Source: Diploptera punctata
Lineage: Eukaryota; Arthropoda; Insecta; Blattodea; Blaberidae
Reading direction: 5' to 3'
DNA length: 64,000 nt
NCBI GenBank assembly: GCA_030220185.1
Contig: JASPKZ010007543.1
Location: forward strand, 45,001 to 109,000
In this document: piece after piece, positions 31,318-41,699 of the stretch
Position numbering within the stretch: position 1 is the first letter of the stretch
Layout of the letters: each line of letters starts with the position of its first letter
Translations under genes and position numbers: made by a program
Notes under the pieces: model-generated
What the model was told of the DNA's origin: nothing
Database searches by the model: none
What the model saw: only the letters and a program-made list of their open reading frames with translations

Positions 31318-31350
<33 letters not shown>
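30905..31350 (-). mobile_element. CR1-like LINE 3' ends, 223-bp tandem duplication
   Basis: Two nearly identical blocks start 223 bp apart (30905 and 31128), each with ACTTTATTTATTCTGGCAGA, the palindromic signal in degenerate form (AAGGCCATAAGGCCCTCTC) and about 130 bp of 3' UTR, followed by AAT repeats. The near identity points to unequal exchange or slippage through the AAT tracts, not two insertions. Confidence 0.88.
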
Positions 31351-31357
<7 letters not shown>

Positions 31358-31387
31358 TAAATATGATACATTATACGGGAAACACCA

Positions 31388-31391
<4 letters not shown>

Positions 31392-31420
<29 letters not shown>
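31392..31420. repeat. (TA)n microsatellite
   Basis: Pure TA run. Confidence 0.9.
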
Positions 31421-31423
<3 letters not shown>

Positions 31424-31823
31424 CACTGGATAATAATGAAGTCGAGTTTAGAGCAAATATAAATTTAGATTTCTTTTAAAAGATGCCAATGTCCGGCAGA
31501 TAGGCCTATGGGAACTAGGCCTACTTCCTTTTTCTGCCCCGGCAAATCATTTCCCTCCCTGCATTCCTATCTGTATCTCTTTTCTATCTCTCTCTTGCAC
31601 CTGCACTCCGGTGTTGTCAACTCAACTCCAACCTTGTATTATTCCATATTCGAGAGCCATGACACTGGGAGAAGTTTGGCAACATCCCTACTCGGTAAGT
31701 TACTGTGGCTGCTGTTTGACGTAGTGGGAGGGGAGTGCAGTGAAATGGTGTGAGTATAGACACGTACTTTTCTAAGAACGATGTCAGCGCTATAGGGGCA
31801 CAGATCCGTTGGTCCGAGTACGT
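31421..31823. other. No recognisable gene
   Basis: Contains an 81-codon frame (31508-31753) without any recognisable domain; the surroundings give no support for a gene. Confidence 0.35.
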
Positions 31824-32130
31824 ATACTTTAAGGGAGGAATGGAGATTACGACTATTTGAGAATAAAGTTCTTAGGAACATTTTTGGACCAAAGACAGAT
31901 GAACAGACAGGTGAATGGAGAAAACTTGGTCTTTATAGGAAGCCAGATATAATAAGAACAGTTAAGTCTCGTAGACTGCGGTGGGCAGAACATGTGGCAC
32001 GAATGGGGAATGAAAGAGGTGCTTGGAAGCTTCTTGTAGGAAAACCAGAGGGAAAACGCCCAGTTGGTAGACCAAGAATGAGGTGGGAGAATAACATTAA
32101 TCTTGATTTGAGAGAAGTAGATTATTCAGG
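31824..32130 (+). pseudogene. RTE, 5'-truncated copy, cut by SINE-B
   Basis: Runs from TTTAAGGGAGGAATGGAG to GAAGTAGATTATTCAGG with the C-terminal basic block (GCTTGGAAGCTTCTTGTAGG). The SINE follows without the RTE end. Confidence 0.85.
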
Positions 32131-32482
32131 TCCCGCGCCGTAGCCGAGCGGTTAAGGCAGGAAGCCTTGGCGCAGAGCTACGGGACTTGCGCTGGTTCGA
32201 GTCTCCATGGGGGAAGACATTTTCTCATGGTATTTCGGCCAGTATGGGACCGGTGCCCACCCAGCATCGTGAGGCAATTGGGTAGCTACAATAAGTAGCG
32301 GCTCCAGGTTGAGGAACCAGCTATAACGGCTGGGGGACTCGACATTCTAACATCGTGTCACCCCTACACTGGCTGTTGATCATCTACCTCTGTGATTGAC
32401 ACATGTGGATGTGAAGGGCCAGCAGCCGGCTGGTAAAAGGGCAACCGCTGAAAAGTGGAAAGACCCTCAATCGGAATCGGAG
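32131..32482 (+). mobile_element. SINE-B between RTE copies
   Basis: Full-length copy from TCCCGCGCCGTAGCCGAGCG to GAAAGACCCTCAATCGGAAT. The right flank restarts at an earlier point of the RTE sequence, so the flanks are two RTE copies or a duplicated one. Confidence 0.9.
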
Positions 32483-32875
32483 TTCTTAGGAACATTTTTG
32501 GACCGAAAGAGGTGGACAGACAGGTGAATGGAGAAGACTACATAACAATGAACTACATGATCTTTATAGGAAGCCAGATATAATAAAACAGTTAAGTCTC
32601 GTAGACTGCGGTGGACAGGACATGTGGCACGAATGGAAAATGAAAGAGGTGCATGGAAGCTTCTTGTAGGAAAACCAGAGGGAAAACGCCCAATTGGTAG
32701 ACTAGAGGGAAAGCGGTAAGTTTGCAGGCCGATAATGAGGTGGGAGAATAATATTAATGTTGATTTGAGAGAAGTAGATTATTCAGGTGATGATTGGAAA
32801 ACATTAGCTCAGGATAGAGATGTATAGAGAGCTTATATCCGCGAATTCGATAGTGACAGTGCGTTAGTTAATTGC
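32483..32875 (+). pseudogene. RTE, 5'-truncated copy
   Basis: From GTTCTTAGGAACATTTTTGG to the RTE end (ATAGTGACAGTGCGTTAGTT). It carries an extra partly duplicated stretch near 32700 (CTAGAGGGAAAGCGGTAAG) that repeats the GGGAAAACGCCC region. Confidence 0.8.
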
Positions 32876-33647
32876 ATTGAGTTGAATACCCGATAGAATA
32901 ATCACTTAAGCTTCCGAATAGATTCAGCGGTCTATTCTTAGTGGACAGAAGAATTTTATGAAGAAGACAGAATAAGAAAAATAATGCATGCATGTAACCA
33001 CTTAGTAACGCATGCAAGGAGGCATACTTCACATATGCACGCATAACACCTGCAAGCAAAACTGCAACAACGCTCAAAATGCTACAAATATAATTGATAT
33101 GATATTTGTTGTAATAAAAATGAAAGAAGGGCCTGGAAGTAAGGCCCAGGGCGCAGGAAGTTGACATTGTGCAGTGTAGGGTGCGAATCTTTCTTGTTTT
33201 CCTTGCCACTATTTGCTTTCCCTCTCGAGTCAATCAACCAATGAGAAAGCCAGGATTTCGTATCCAATCACGCGTGTAAACGTGTGCAAACAGAGGAGCA
33301 GAGACATGTGATTGCTTGTATTTATTGTATTCCACCCCAGGGACTGCACTTTCTATGATTTATCTACAGTGTCACACAGTCTACAAATCTCGGTAATGCA
33401 ACTTCCTTCATTTATTCTTTTATTTTGACTATTTACCTTATAGGCCGATAAAATTGCCTCTTGCTGTTGATAAAATTTGCCTCTTCCTGTCAGTGTTGCC
33501 AACAGAAATACTGTTCCTCTTTTGAAATTAAAATTTGTAATGAGAGGTATCTCAGCAAATTAACTTCTTTGACAAGGATATCGTTCGACAATATACGATC
33601 GATACGGTACAGAAAGCTCGAAATCAAACATAGTAATAACGGAGGCA
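32876..33647. other. No recognisable gene
   Basis: A 121-codon minus-strand frame (32868-33233) shows no domain. Nothing else recognised. Confidence 0.4.
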
Positions 33648-33660
33648 AATAGAAATCGGT

Positions 33661-34382
33661 ATATGGTCACACGTAGAAATTCAGTATATAATGGAAATGG
33701 ACAGCTAATGACAAATGAAGGAAATTTTGAGGAGGTGGCTGAATTCAAATAGCTAGGAACAATAATCACAAGTAGGAATGAGATGCACAAAGAAATTAAA
33801 CATAGGCTCAATTCTGGAAATGCATGCTATTATGCATTGCAGAGACTCTTGATGTCCCAACTCCTTTAAAAAAAAACGTTAAACTGAAAATATTATTATT
33901 AAACTATTATTCTACCAGTTATATTATATGGGTGCGAAACATGGACTCTTACTTTAAGGGAGGAAAGGAGATTACAAGTATTTGAGAATAAAGTACTTAG
34001 GAACATTTTTGGACCAAAGAGAGATGAACAGACAGGTGAATGGAGAAGACTACATAACAATGAACTACATGGTCTTTATAGGAAGGCAGATATAATAAGA
34101 ACAGTTAAGTCTCGTAGACTGCGATGGGCAGGACATGTTGCACATATGGGGAATGGGAGACTTGCTTGGAAGCTTCTTGTAGGAAAGCCAGAGGGAAAAC
34201 GCCCAGTTGGTAGACCAAGAATGAGGTGGGAGAATAACATTAACTATGATTTGAGGGAAGTAGATTATACAGGGAATGATTGGAAGGCATTAGCTCAGGA
34301 TAGGGATGTATGGAGAGCTTATGTCCGTGCGGCCATGAACCTACGGGTTCGATAGTGCCAGTGAGTAAGTAAGTAAGTAAGT
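33661..34382 (+). pseudogene. RTE, 5'-truncated, with 13-bp target duplication
   Basis: Starts ATATGGTCACACGTAG, covers the thumb and C-terminal block (frame 34146-34355 intact) and ends in (TAAG)n. AATAGAAATCGGT flanks it on both sides (33648-33660 and 34383-34395), so both ends of the insertion are defined to the base. The length is 722 bp. Confidence 0.95.
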
Positions 34383-34435
34383 AATAGAAATCGGTTTGGT
34401 GAACCCTTAAATGAGGAAGTGTATATCATCTTCTT

Positions 34436-34585
34436 CTTTTTCTTCTACTTCTTTTCCAGAATTAGGTCAATGCGACCTGTTCCGGTCTCAAGTCCATCGT
34501 TTCCTTGGCCGTCCCAAACATCTTTTCCCATGTGGTTTGTAGGTGTTGATCTCTTTGGATAATCTCGTATTGTCCAATCTCGATA
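34436..34585 (-). mobile_element. LINE-B 3' end fragment
   Basis: GACCTGTTCCGGTCTCAAG and CTTGGCCGTCCCAAACATC in reverse correspond to the basic end and 3' UTR of LINE-B; an AAG/GAA-type tail lies on the left. Confidence 0.65.
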
Positions 34586-34589
34586 CCAG

Positions 34590-34700
34590 TAAAATTCATG
34601 GTAAATTTCCGTTGAGGTATTAGTTCACAGTAATATAATGTACGGTTAAAAACTATAAAATAGTTACCTTGTAGGTCCGTCTCCTCAACTTAAGTTCTGT
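34590..34700 (-). mobile_element. Penelope-like element 3' flank
   Basis: TTTCCGTTGAGGTATTAGTT, GTACGGTTAAAAACTATAA and CCGTCTCCTCAACTTAAGTT are the reverse complement of 41.80-41.90 kb. Only the non-coding flank is present; the hammerhead part is missing. Confidence 0.75.
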
Positions 34701-35028
34701 CTAAATGTTCTTTCTATTGGTATTTGTGCTCTTCTAGAGTATCGAATATCGAAAATATATTCAGTTCATGTCTTATTGATTCATTGGGTAATCTATCCAT
34801 ACGTGTACATCCTTTTAATCTTTGTATCTATGTAACGGAATTTTTGAACACGATTTTCACCCACTTAGAAACATTGGATCGACTTGAAACTTTGTGTACT
34901 TGTAAAGGACCCGTGACAATACAATAATTTCATATTTTGTTTCTAAAATCCTGGCCAGAATCATCAGAAAATAAAAGAAATGAAAACTGGTATAATAGGT
35001 TGCGGACTTGTTGACTTTTTAGTCAATC
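34701..35028. other. No recognisable gene
   Basis: AT-rich spacer between PLE flank and tRNA-like locus. Confidence 0.4.
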
Positions 35029-35117
35029 GTTGTAAGAGCTCAGTTGGTAGAACGGTACACTCTAGTGGTATATAATTTGTGTAATCCATAGGTCGCTGGT
35101 TCAAATCCGGCTGGGAG
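35029..35117 (+). tRNA. tRNA-Tyr-like gene or pseudogene with intron
   Basis: AGCTCAGTTGGTAGAACGG gives the D arm, CACTCTAG the start of the anticodon region, and about 18 nt (TGGTATATAATTTGTGTA) look like an intron. ATCCATAGGTCGCTGGTTCA and AATCCGGCT give the variable and T arms, and a T run follows at 35119-35128 as a Pol III stop. The T arm and intron position match eukaryotic tRNA-Tyr(GTA). The acceptor strand is decayed, so a pseudogene is more likely than a working gene. Confidence 0.6.
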
Positions 35118-35194
35118 GTTTTTTTTTTCAGCTCATACTACAATAGAATCGAATTTAAAGATATTTACATTTTTATCTTATTCTGTAAAATATT

Positions 35195-35556
35195 AAAACT
35201 AAAAAATAAAAAATAAATAATAGTTTTAAAAAACTAAAACAATACGCTTTATTAGGAAACCGAACTAAAAAATGAAAAATAATTTTAATTTTCAACACGC
35301 TTGGGATAACTAATTTTACCATCAAAAGCGTGGGGAGCTCGTTATGATTTTTACGTTTTCTTGTTAGATACTTTACTTTTACCAATATCTGTTTATTATC
35401 AAATATATTAATTGATAAAGAGCAACCCACGCTTGTGATGGTAGAATTATTTATCCCAAGCGTGTTGGAAATTAAAATTATTTTTCATTTTTTTAGTTCG
35501 GTTTTCTAATAAAGCGTGTTGTTTTAGTTTGTTAAAACTATTATTTATTAGTTTTG
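35195..35556. mobile_element. Foldback element with about 125-bp inverted arms
   Basis: The left arm (to about 35330) and right arm (from about 35426) are inverted copies. They share AATAATAGTTTTAA, CGCTTTATTAG, AAATAATTTTAATTT and CACGCTTGGGATAA. About 95 bp separate the arms. There is no coding capacity. Small differences between arms show it is not brand new. Confidence 0.85.
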
Positions 35557-35564
35557 GATTTCAG

Positions 35565-35735
35565 GTAAATCCACACTTCAAGTGGTCGGATTTCACTGTT
35601 TTTTATAACACATACCTAGGTTTATTTTAATATGATATACTGAGTTTCGTTGTGCAACATCGAAAACTGCGAACGCTAGAGCGTTTTTAAAAGTTTCGTT
35701 TCAGGAGACCTCCTACATCTAATGGTTTTAGAACA
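35565..35735 (-). repeat. Repeat Y
   Basis: TTTATTTTAATATGATATAC, CTGAGTTTCGTTGTGCAACA and GTTTCAGGAGACCTCCTACA match 27.4-27.6 kb in reverse. Confidence 0.7.
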
Positions 35736-35867
35736 TAATACGTCACGGGTAAACACTCGCCGTACCTGAATACTTGTACATAGAACATTTTAAGTCAGCC
35801 GACCGACTATGTTTTGAGTTTTGCACGCAGGCTGAATTTTTATAAGGCTATATAAAGATACCAGTGA

Positions 35868-35927
35868 GGTTTGTGCTATTAGGACTGGAAGTAAACATCA
35901 ATAAAACCCAGTAGTTACATGTTCACA
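35868..35927 (+). pseudogene. RTE short fragment
   Basis: GGACTGGAAGTAAACATCAA (GLEVNINKT) is the RTE segment that follows YADD. It is cut off by the SINE-A copy that starts at 35928. Confidence 0.75.
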
Positions 35928-36262
35928 GTCCACCGCTGTGGTCTAGAGGTAGCGTGCTGCCTTGTCACGCAGCGGGCCCGGGTTCGATCCCAGGTTGGGG
36001 CAGTGTTTCTGGGTGAGGTTTTTATCGGGGTTTTTCCTCACCTGTAAGACAAGTGTCAGGAAAACTTTAAGGCCCAAACGGTCCCCGAAATCGTATGACC
36101 ATCATATCATCCTTATCATTATCATCATCATCATCATCCTTCACCGGTGTGGAAAGCAACGGGAAGCTACCTCACCTACAATTCCCTAGTAAAGCTGCAA
36201 AGCATAGCATTAAAATGCTATGATTGCAGTGAAAGACCTTCCCTCGGGCAGAATTACTATGG
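35928..36262 (+). mobile_element. SINE-A (variant a)
   Basis: Full copy from the tRNA-like head to AGAATTACTATGGATGG. The B box is GGTTCGATCCC. Inserted in RTE sequence. Confidence 0.92.
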
Positions 36263-36332
36263 ATGGATATATAGAAAGTGAAGAGATAGATGAAGAGAGT
36301 GACAGAAGAGGAAGAGGGGAGATAGAATGTGG

Positions 36333-36405
<73 letters not shown>

Positions 36406-36570
36406 TAGTGAGGAAGTGAAAAATATAAATAGGGGGATGATGGGTGAGGTGGCAGAGAGAGAGAGAGAGGGACTGAAAGAGGAGATAGAAAAGGGATAGG
36501 GAGAAAGAGTGAGAAAGATAGATAGAGAGAGGGGGGAAGAGGGGAAAAGAGAGAGGATAAATAGAGAGAT
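36263..36570. repeat. (GA)n-rich purine tract
   Basis: A GATA-like start grades into about 80 bp of pure GA and then degenerate GGGAGA/GAAAGA. It follows a SINE 3' end directly. The Ser/Leu-rich minus-strand frame across it is an artefact. Confidence 0.9.
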
Positions 36571-37155
36571 GTAGATGTACAATTGGATAACTATTTTAGG
36601 AAATGTATGAACATGGAAAACATGAAGTTTATTGTATACTGTACAGTAAATCATTGCGTCGTAAATAATAAAAAGTTATGAATTTTACATAACATAATTA
36701 AATGGCATGACAAGTGTATTTAGCTACATATATGTGTGTGATTTGCGAAATGAACAGCAGGGGGTGCGCTAAAAAACACCAAATGTTTTACGTAATGAAT
36801 TAATTTTCATTATTCTAAACAATTTCAGTGTACAACCAGATTACAAGAATACATGCTTCCGGGCAGTTGATTTGTATGTACTACTCGTCCAAGTTAAATC
36901 TGCACGGCTGGAGAGCAAGTGTGTTAGCGCTACTAAAAAAAAATAATAATCTTAATTTTAAAAAAAGTCCGTAGAATAAAATCCTGGCAAAAAGAGTTTG
37001 GCCTATACAACACAATGCAAAGTTTGAAATTATAAAACAAGATCAAGTTAAAGGCATTTGAAAATATAGATTTCCTATTATAAAATTGCTAGCTGCGATC
37101 GTCACATAATGAAGTCAAATATCAGGCTAATAAAGCAGCGAGAGTGGCTGTGTGT
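36571..37155. other. No recognisable gene
   Basis: At 36885-36950 a short block (ACTCGTCCAAGTTAAATCTG) recurs in similar form near 44.29 kb. Otherwise nothing recognised. Confidence 0.4.
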
Positions 37156-37157
37156 AT

Positions 37158-37349
37158 GATTTATTTATTTAGCCTGGTGGAGTTAAGGCAATACGACCTT
37201 CTCTTCCACTCACCAGGACAAACATATGTTACATCAGAATATAACATTCATAATTAACTCTAATAGTAAATACTAAATTAAGATTTGATCAATAAGATAA
37301 TATATATTTTAAAATACAATAGGAAGTAACATTAAGAGGTTTGTTTAAT
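37158..37349 (-). mobile_element. CR1-like LINE 3' end
   Basis: TTTATTTAGCCTGGTGGAGT and the decayed palindrome (AAGGCAATACGACCTTCTC) mark the 3' end of a relative of the 15.8-kb element; about 120 bp of 3' UTR follow. Confidence 0.8.
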
Positions 37350-37510
37350 AATTAAAACATTTTGTCTGTTCATTCTTACCTCTTAGAGTTGTTTTTGTCG
37401 GACATATGTTTCAGAGCTTCTTAGCCCCATCGTCAGCGATTACAGAATGAACATACGTTCGACAAAAACAACTCTAAGAGGTAAGAATGAACAGACAACA
37501 TGTTTTAATT
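37350..37510. repeat. About 60-bp inverted repeat flanking a hammerhead motif
   Basis: The left arm (37350-37409) and right arm (37449-37510) share CTGTTCATTCTTACCTCTTA and GAGTTGTTTTTGTCG in inverted orientation, nearly without mismatch. The 40-bp centre contains most of the hammerhead core. PLE terminal repeats are known to occur inverted, which this resembles. Confidence 0.85.
37391..37443 (-). ncRNA. Hammerhead ribozyme-like motif with all core boxes
   Basis: On the minus strand: CTGACGA; stem II GGGGCT AAGA AGCTCT (with G-U pairs); GAAAC; a minimal stem III loop ATAT; and the cleavage triplet GTC. TCG before the first box can pair with CGA after GTC as stem I. All conserved boxes of the hammerhead are present, with a very short stem III as reported for animal PLEs. 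Confidence 0.7.
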
Positions 37511-37531
37511 ATTATGATAATATATATTATA

Positions 37532-38000
37532 TTACTTACTTACTTACTCACTGGCACTGTCGAACCCGTAGGTTCATGGCCGCGCGGACATAAGCTCTCC
37601 ATACATCCCTATCATGAGCTAATGCTTTCCAATCATTCCCTGTATAATCTACTTCCCTCAAATCATAGTTAATGTTACTTTCCCACCTCATTCTTGGTCT
37701 ACCAACTGGGCGTCCTCCCTCCGGCTTTCCTACAAGAAGCTTCCATGCAAGTCTTTCATTCCCCATACGTGTAACATGTCCTGCCCATCGCAGTCTACGA
37801 GACTTAACTGTTCTTATTATATCTGGCTTCCTATAAAGACCATGTAGTTCATTGTTATGTAGTCTTCTCCATTCACCTATCTGTTCATCTCTCTTTGGTC
37901 CAAAAATTTTCCTAAGTACTTTATTCTCAAATACTTGTAATCTCAGTTCCTCCCTTAAAGTAAGAGTCATGTTTCGCATCCATATAATATAACTGGTAGA
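37532..38000 (-). pseudogene. RTE, 5'-truncated copy
   Basis: A 143-codon frame (37548-37979) covers TLTLREELRLQVFENKVLRK to the RAAMNLRVR end, with a (CTTA)n tail on the left. One base seems missing in ATGTTTCGCAT at the upstream end. Confidence 0.92.
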
Positions 38001-38429
38001 TTACGATCTGTAATATAACCAGTGGTTCCTTCACGAGCTGACACTCTTCAGACCCACGGCTTAAAATACCTCCTGCAGAAATTGTACCTAGGATTTTTCC
38101 ATCATAAAAAATCCATCGATACAGAGACTGACATAAATACCTAATAGAGCCACGAATAATCCTAAAAATGCAGAATTCTTCCTTAAATCAATAACTATCT
38201 ATCTATCTAGCTGGCTAAACAATGACATCGGTGTCGTAAGAAGTAGCTTTTTGGACGCTTAAATGGCTTACGATATTATTAACAGAGTAAATTGTGTAAG
38301 GAAAGCGATTAGATCCCTGAATGGTCTCCCCAAAGCTGTTTATAATTATATACCAAGAGGACGAAAATCTCTGGGCTGTTATATGAAACGCTAGAGGGAA
38401 AATTTTCTATAGGATCGTAACAGGCCTTG
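38001..38429. other. No recognisable gene
   Basis: Short LINE-like words (YIPRGRKSLG near 38345) suggest decayed LINE-B at 38280-38420, but no continuous match. Confidence 0.4.
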
Positions 38430-38478
38430 GCCTAATAGGAAGGAAGGAAGGAAGGAAGGAAGAAGAAGAAGAAGAAGA
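38430..38478. repeat. (AAGG)n(AGA)n microsatellite
   Basis: GGAAGGAAGGAAGG followed by AGAAGAAG, at the end of a decayed LINE. Confidence 0.9.
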
Positions 38479-38499
38479 CGACGGTCTTTTTATGGAAGT

Positions 38500-38960
38500 T
38501 AAATTTGACCAGAAAAACAAAAAAAAGATATTATAAGACAATAATAGAAGTATACTTACATACGGATCAGAAAGCTGGACAATAAATGAAAGGATGCAGA
38601 AAAGAATCTTGGCGACAGAAATGGATGGATTACGGAGAAGTATGATAATATCCAGGTTACAACATATTCGAAATACATATATCAGACAAGAAATGGATGC
38701 ACAAGAAACTGTTATCGAAAGGATAACAAAGAGAGCTTTACAGTGGTATGGACATGTACAACGGATGTCGGAAGACCAGTGGCCTAAACAGGTGTTGGAT
38801 TGGATGGTACCAGGCAGAAGGAAGAGGGGGAGAAGTAGAAGAACATGGTACGAGGGAATATAGCCATGCTGAAGAGGGGTATGGAAGATAGGACTCTATG
38901 GAAAGCTGGAATCAAGGGCGAACTCTTTAAAGTGGGAAGCCTGTATTAGATATTAGGTAG
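38500..38960 (+). pseudogene. LINE-C C-terminal fragment
   Basis: Reads ILTYGSESWTINERMQKRIL, QWYGHVQRMSEDQWPKQVL and GRRKRGRSRRTWYEGI (frame 38594-38863), then a stop. The same layout as the minus-strand copy at 40.87 kb. Confidence 0.85.
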
Positions 38961-40125
38961 GTAAATGGCTTACGCTTCTAAACCATAAAAAACATACCAA
39001 ATTAATGTACACAGAATTGAATATCTAAAAAAAAAATCTACAAAAAATTCCGCGACTGTATTTGTTATTTTTTACGGACTATTTAACTCATGCCCCAAAT
39101 GGGAGTCAATGACCAATCACATTTCAATGATTTTTTATTTACAACCAATCACAGTCGTGTTTTGCCTAGAATTTACCAACCGAAGTTTATCATAATAAAG
39201 AAAACACCTCCTTTTTAACATTCTGAATAGGTCATAGCATTATTTTGCAGTGACTGACCCACGAAGAAATATGGCTACCAGATTGTATATATAGTGCATG
39301 AATGTCAACAGAAAGCGCATGCGAGAGATAATATAAAACATTTGTAACAGTTGATTATACCACAAAAAAAAAAGAAACCACTGTTTGCAGTTTCTTAAAC
39401 GAATTATTTTCCAGGAAATGACGTTGCAGAAAAATATAATTGACCCTTTTACATCATAGGACGTCAGAAATTCATTAATACCTATAATGTTGGTTATAAA
39501 TTTCTCCACTAGGGTGCATTAATGGAGAAGACTACATAACAATGAACTACATGGTCTTTATAGGAAGCCAGATATAATAAGAACAGTTAAGTCCCGTAGA
39601 CTGCGATGGGCAGGACATGTTGCGCGTATGGGGAATGAAAAACGTGCATGGAAACTTCTTTTAGGAAAGCCAGAAGGAAAACGCCCAGTTGGTAGACCAA
39701 GAATGAGTTGGGAGAACAACATTAACTATGATTTGAGGGAAGTAGATTATACAGGGAATGATTGGAAAGCATTAGCTCAGGATAGGGATGTATGGAGAGC
39801 TTATGTCCGTGCGGCCATGAACCTACGGGTTCTATAGTGCCAGTGAGTAAGAGTAAGTAAGTAAGGGTGCATTCTTACAATATTGCGATCCTTTGGCAAT
39901 AAATAATATCATATGGTTGCAGTGATGAACAAATGAAGCGTACCAATCGTTTCTCATTTGTTTTTAAACATCGCCGTATACATTAGATATATAAATATTT
40001 TAAAAGAACTATAGTTAAATAATGATTTGGGAGTAAACAGCTTAATTTTATTCGTTAAATAGTCCTAACAAATGCACTCGTGGCATTACTTATGATAATT
40101 CACAATAACCATCCTTGCTTTCAGG
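38960..40125 (-). repeat. Repeat X, interrupted by RTE
   Basis: Matches 61.85-62.75 kb, partly inverted. GACTATTTAAC at 39077-39087 and its inverse GTTAAATAGTC at 40054-40064 bound the inner part. Inner blocks include CAATCACAGTCGTGTTTTG and CGGCGATGTTT-like sequence in reverse. An RTE copy lies inside. Confidence 0.75.
39521..39864 (+). pseudogene. RTE, 5'-truncated, nested in repeat X
   Basis: AATGGAGAAGACTACATAAC to (TAAG)n. The final block is intact for 69 codons (39628-39837) with RAAMNLRVL at the end. AGGGTGCATT on both sides (39511-39520, 39864-39873) is the target duplication. Confidence 0.92.
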
Positions 40126-40410
40126 TCATTAATGCCAAGGAAATCGGGGTGCGTAGATTCCCGGGTAAGAGTAGCAGCTTACGACGGTTACAGATAACTC
40201 ACAATAACTATTTTTGTCTTTCAGCATATTTATGGCAAGAAGATCGGGATAAGTAGATTCCTGGGCAACGGCGGGTAATCAGCACGGGGTATAAAAATTA
40301 ACGATATAAATTTATAACTATTTTTCTTTTTCCTTATTAAACTAAGCATTAAAACACATTTTATTTATTTATGTATAGGAGCGCACCCCCGGTATTAGCA
40401 AGTTGCCTAT
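40105..40410 (+). mobile_element. Helitron-like repeat, two internal modules
   Basis: The module 'CACAATAAC...TTTCAG...ATGCCAAG.A.ATCGGG...TAGATTCCCGGG' occurs twice (about 40108 and 40200), as at 59.16 and 59.32 kb. The end (GAGCGCACCCCCGGTATTAG) is a decayed form of the Helitron 3' end at 59.5 kb. Confidence 0.5.
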
Positions 40411-40784
40411 AAATAAAGTTAAATAAATAATGATACTATTTCGAGATTAAACACAGTAAAAAACCGCAGTGCAAAAAGGCTACGCTGTTTTTGTAAGTTG
40501 CGCCCCTTAATTTTGGTTTGTTGGTCGGCAGTTTATAAATGACGTCGTCTTGTTGTCAACCCTTGGGTTTATTCGTTACCCCATCCTCCCTTCTCTACCC
40601 TTTTTCACTTCAGCTCGTTTTACTCTTAGACGAGGATTTGTGCTATGGTCAGTTGATTTCCAGAAGAGACCGGACGAAAAATGGATGGCTATATTTAACA
40701 TTTCTTCAAACAGGGATGTAACAAATATACATTCCAATTTTGTTTCAAATGTTACAAAACTTTAAGAAACAACAAGAACAACAA
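40411..40784. other. No recognisable gene
   Basis: Two short overlapping frames near 40540-40765 have no domain. Nothing else recognised. Confidence 0.4.
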
Positions 40785-40789
40785 CAACA

Positions 40790-40829
<40 letters not shown>

Positions 40830-40866
40830 TAATAATAATGAAAATAATAATAATAATAATAATAAT
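40785..40866. repeat. (AAT)n microsatellite
   Basis: AAT tract that forms the reverse-oriented tail of the LINE-C copy to its right. Confidence 0.95.
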
Positions 40867-41280
40867 CATCATCATCCGGTATCACGGCAGCTGCCGCCGT
40901 CTTCCGGAAACCAAACACCATTTCTCTCTATCCATCCATTGATATTCCTCCATTCCTCTGATATTCATAGCTGCTTGTACCCCTTCTATCCAAGTTTTCT
41001 TCGGTCTTCCTCTCTTCCTCCTTTCCATTGGGATCCATTCCATAACAATTTTTGGCAATCTTTGCTCTGGCATTCGTTTGACATGACCATACCAATGCAA
41101 TCTTTTCCTTTCTATGATGTCTATGATGTCCGGCTCCTCTTGTACACCCATAATTTCCCTTATTTCTTTATTTCGTATTCTATCCATTCTAGATTTTCCA
41201 GCTGATCTTCTTAAAACATCCATTTCTGTACTTAAAATTCTTTTCATTTCCCTGGTAGGAATTTGCCAGACTTCAGCACC
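40867..41280 (-). pseudogene. LINE-C C-terminal fragment, one open frame
   Basis: Minus-strand frame: LYGAEVWQIPTREMKRILST, RRSAGKSRMDRIRNKEIREI, LHWYGHVKRMPEQRLPKIV, MERRKRGRPKKTWIEGVQAA, ending VSGRRRQLP. It is open across the whole fragment, so comparatively young. The poly-Leu start of the long frame is the neighbouring microsatellite and is not part of the protein. It breaks off at 41281 in an AAT tract. Confidence 0.88.
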
Positions 41281-41408
<128 letters not shown>

Positions 41409-41699
41409 TGTTAGGAATATTCCACAATACAGTGTTTCTCCTTCAACCCAAAGTGATTCGTCGCCAGAGGTTCCTGTCTAAAGCATTTGTAGGTAATTCC
41501 GTCCGACATTCTTCTCCTTAGGTTTTTTAGCATTGTGTATTTTTCAGTAGAATGAGGATATGGGCCATTGCTACAACCCCCAACCTGGAGGACCAGGTAA
41601 TTTGTAATCAAGATTGTCTTCCTGTAGCCTTTACTGAACCAACACTGAACTGTTAATTTTGGTTCACCTAATCCACACAATCCTCTGTACAAAATTCTC
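41409..41699 (-). other. Unrecognised frame, 98 codons
   Basis: Minus-strand frame (41411-41707) with RRMSDGITYKCFRQEPLATN and NHFGLKEKH. I do not recognise it. The sequence is non-repetitive in this window, is followed by a PLE 3' end on the other strand, and looks like protein-coding composition, but there is no start context or second exon to support a gene. Confidence 0.3.

Noticed and set aside
36172..36654. 160-codon Ser/Leu-rich minus-strand frame
   Set aside because: Spans a (GA)n tract and a SINE end; low complexity.
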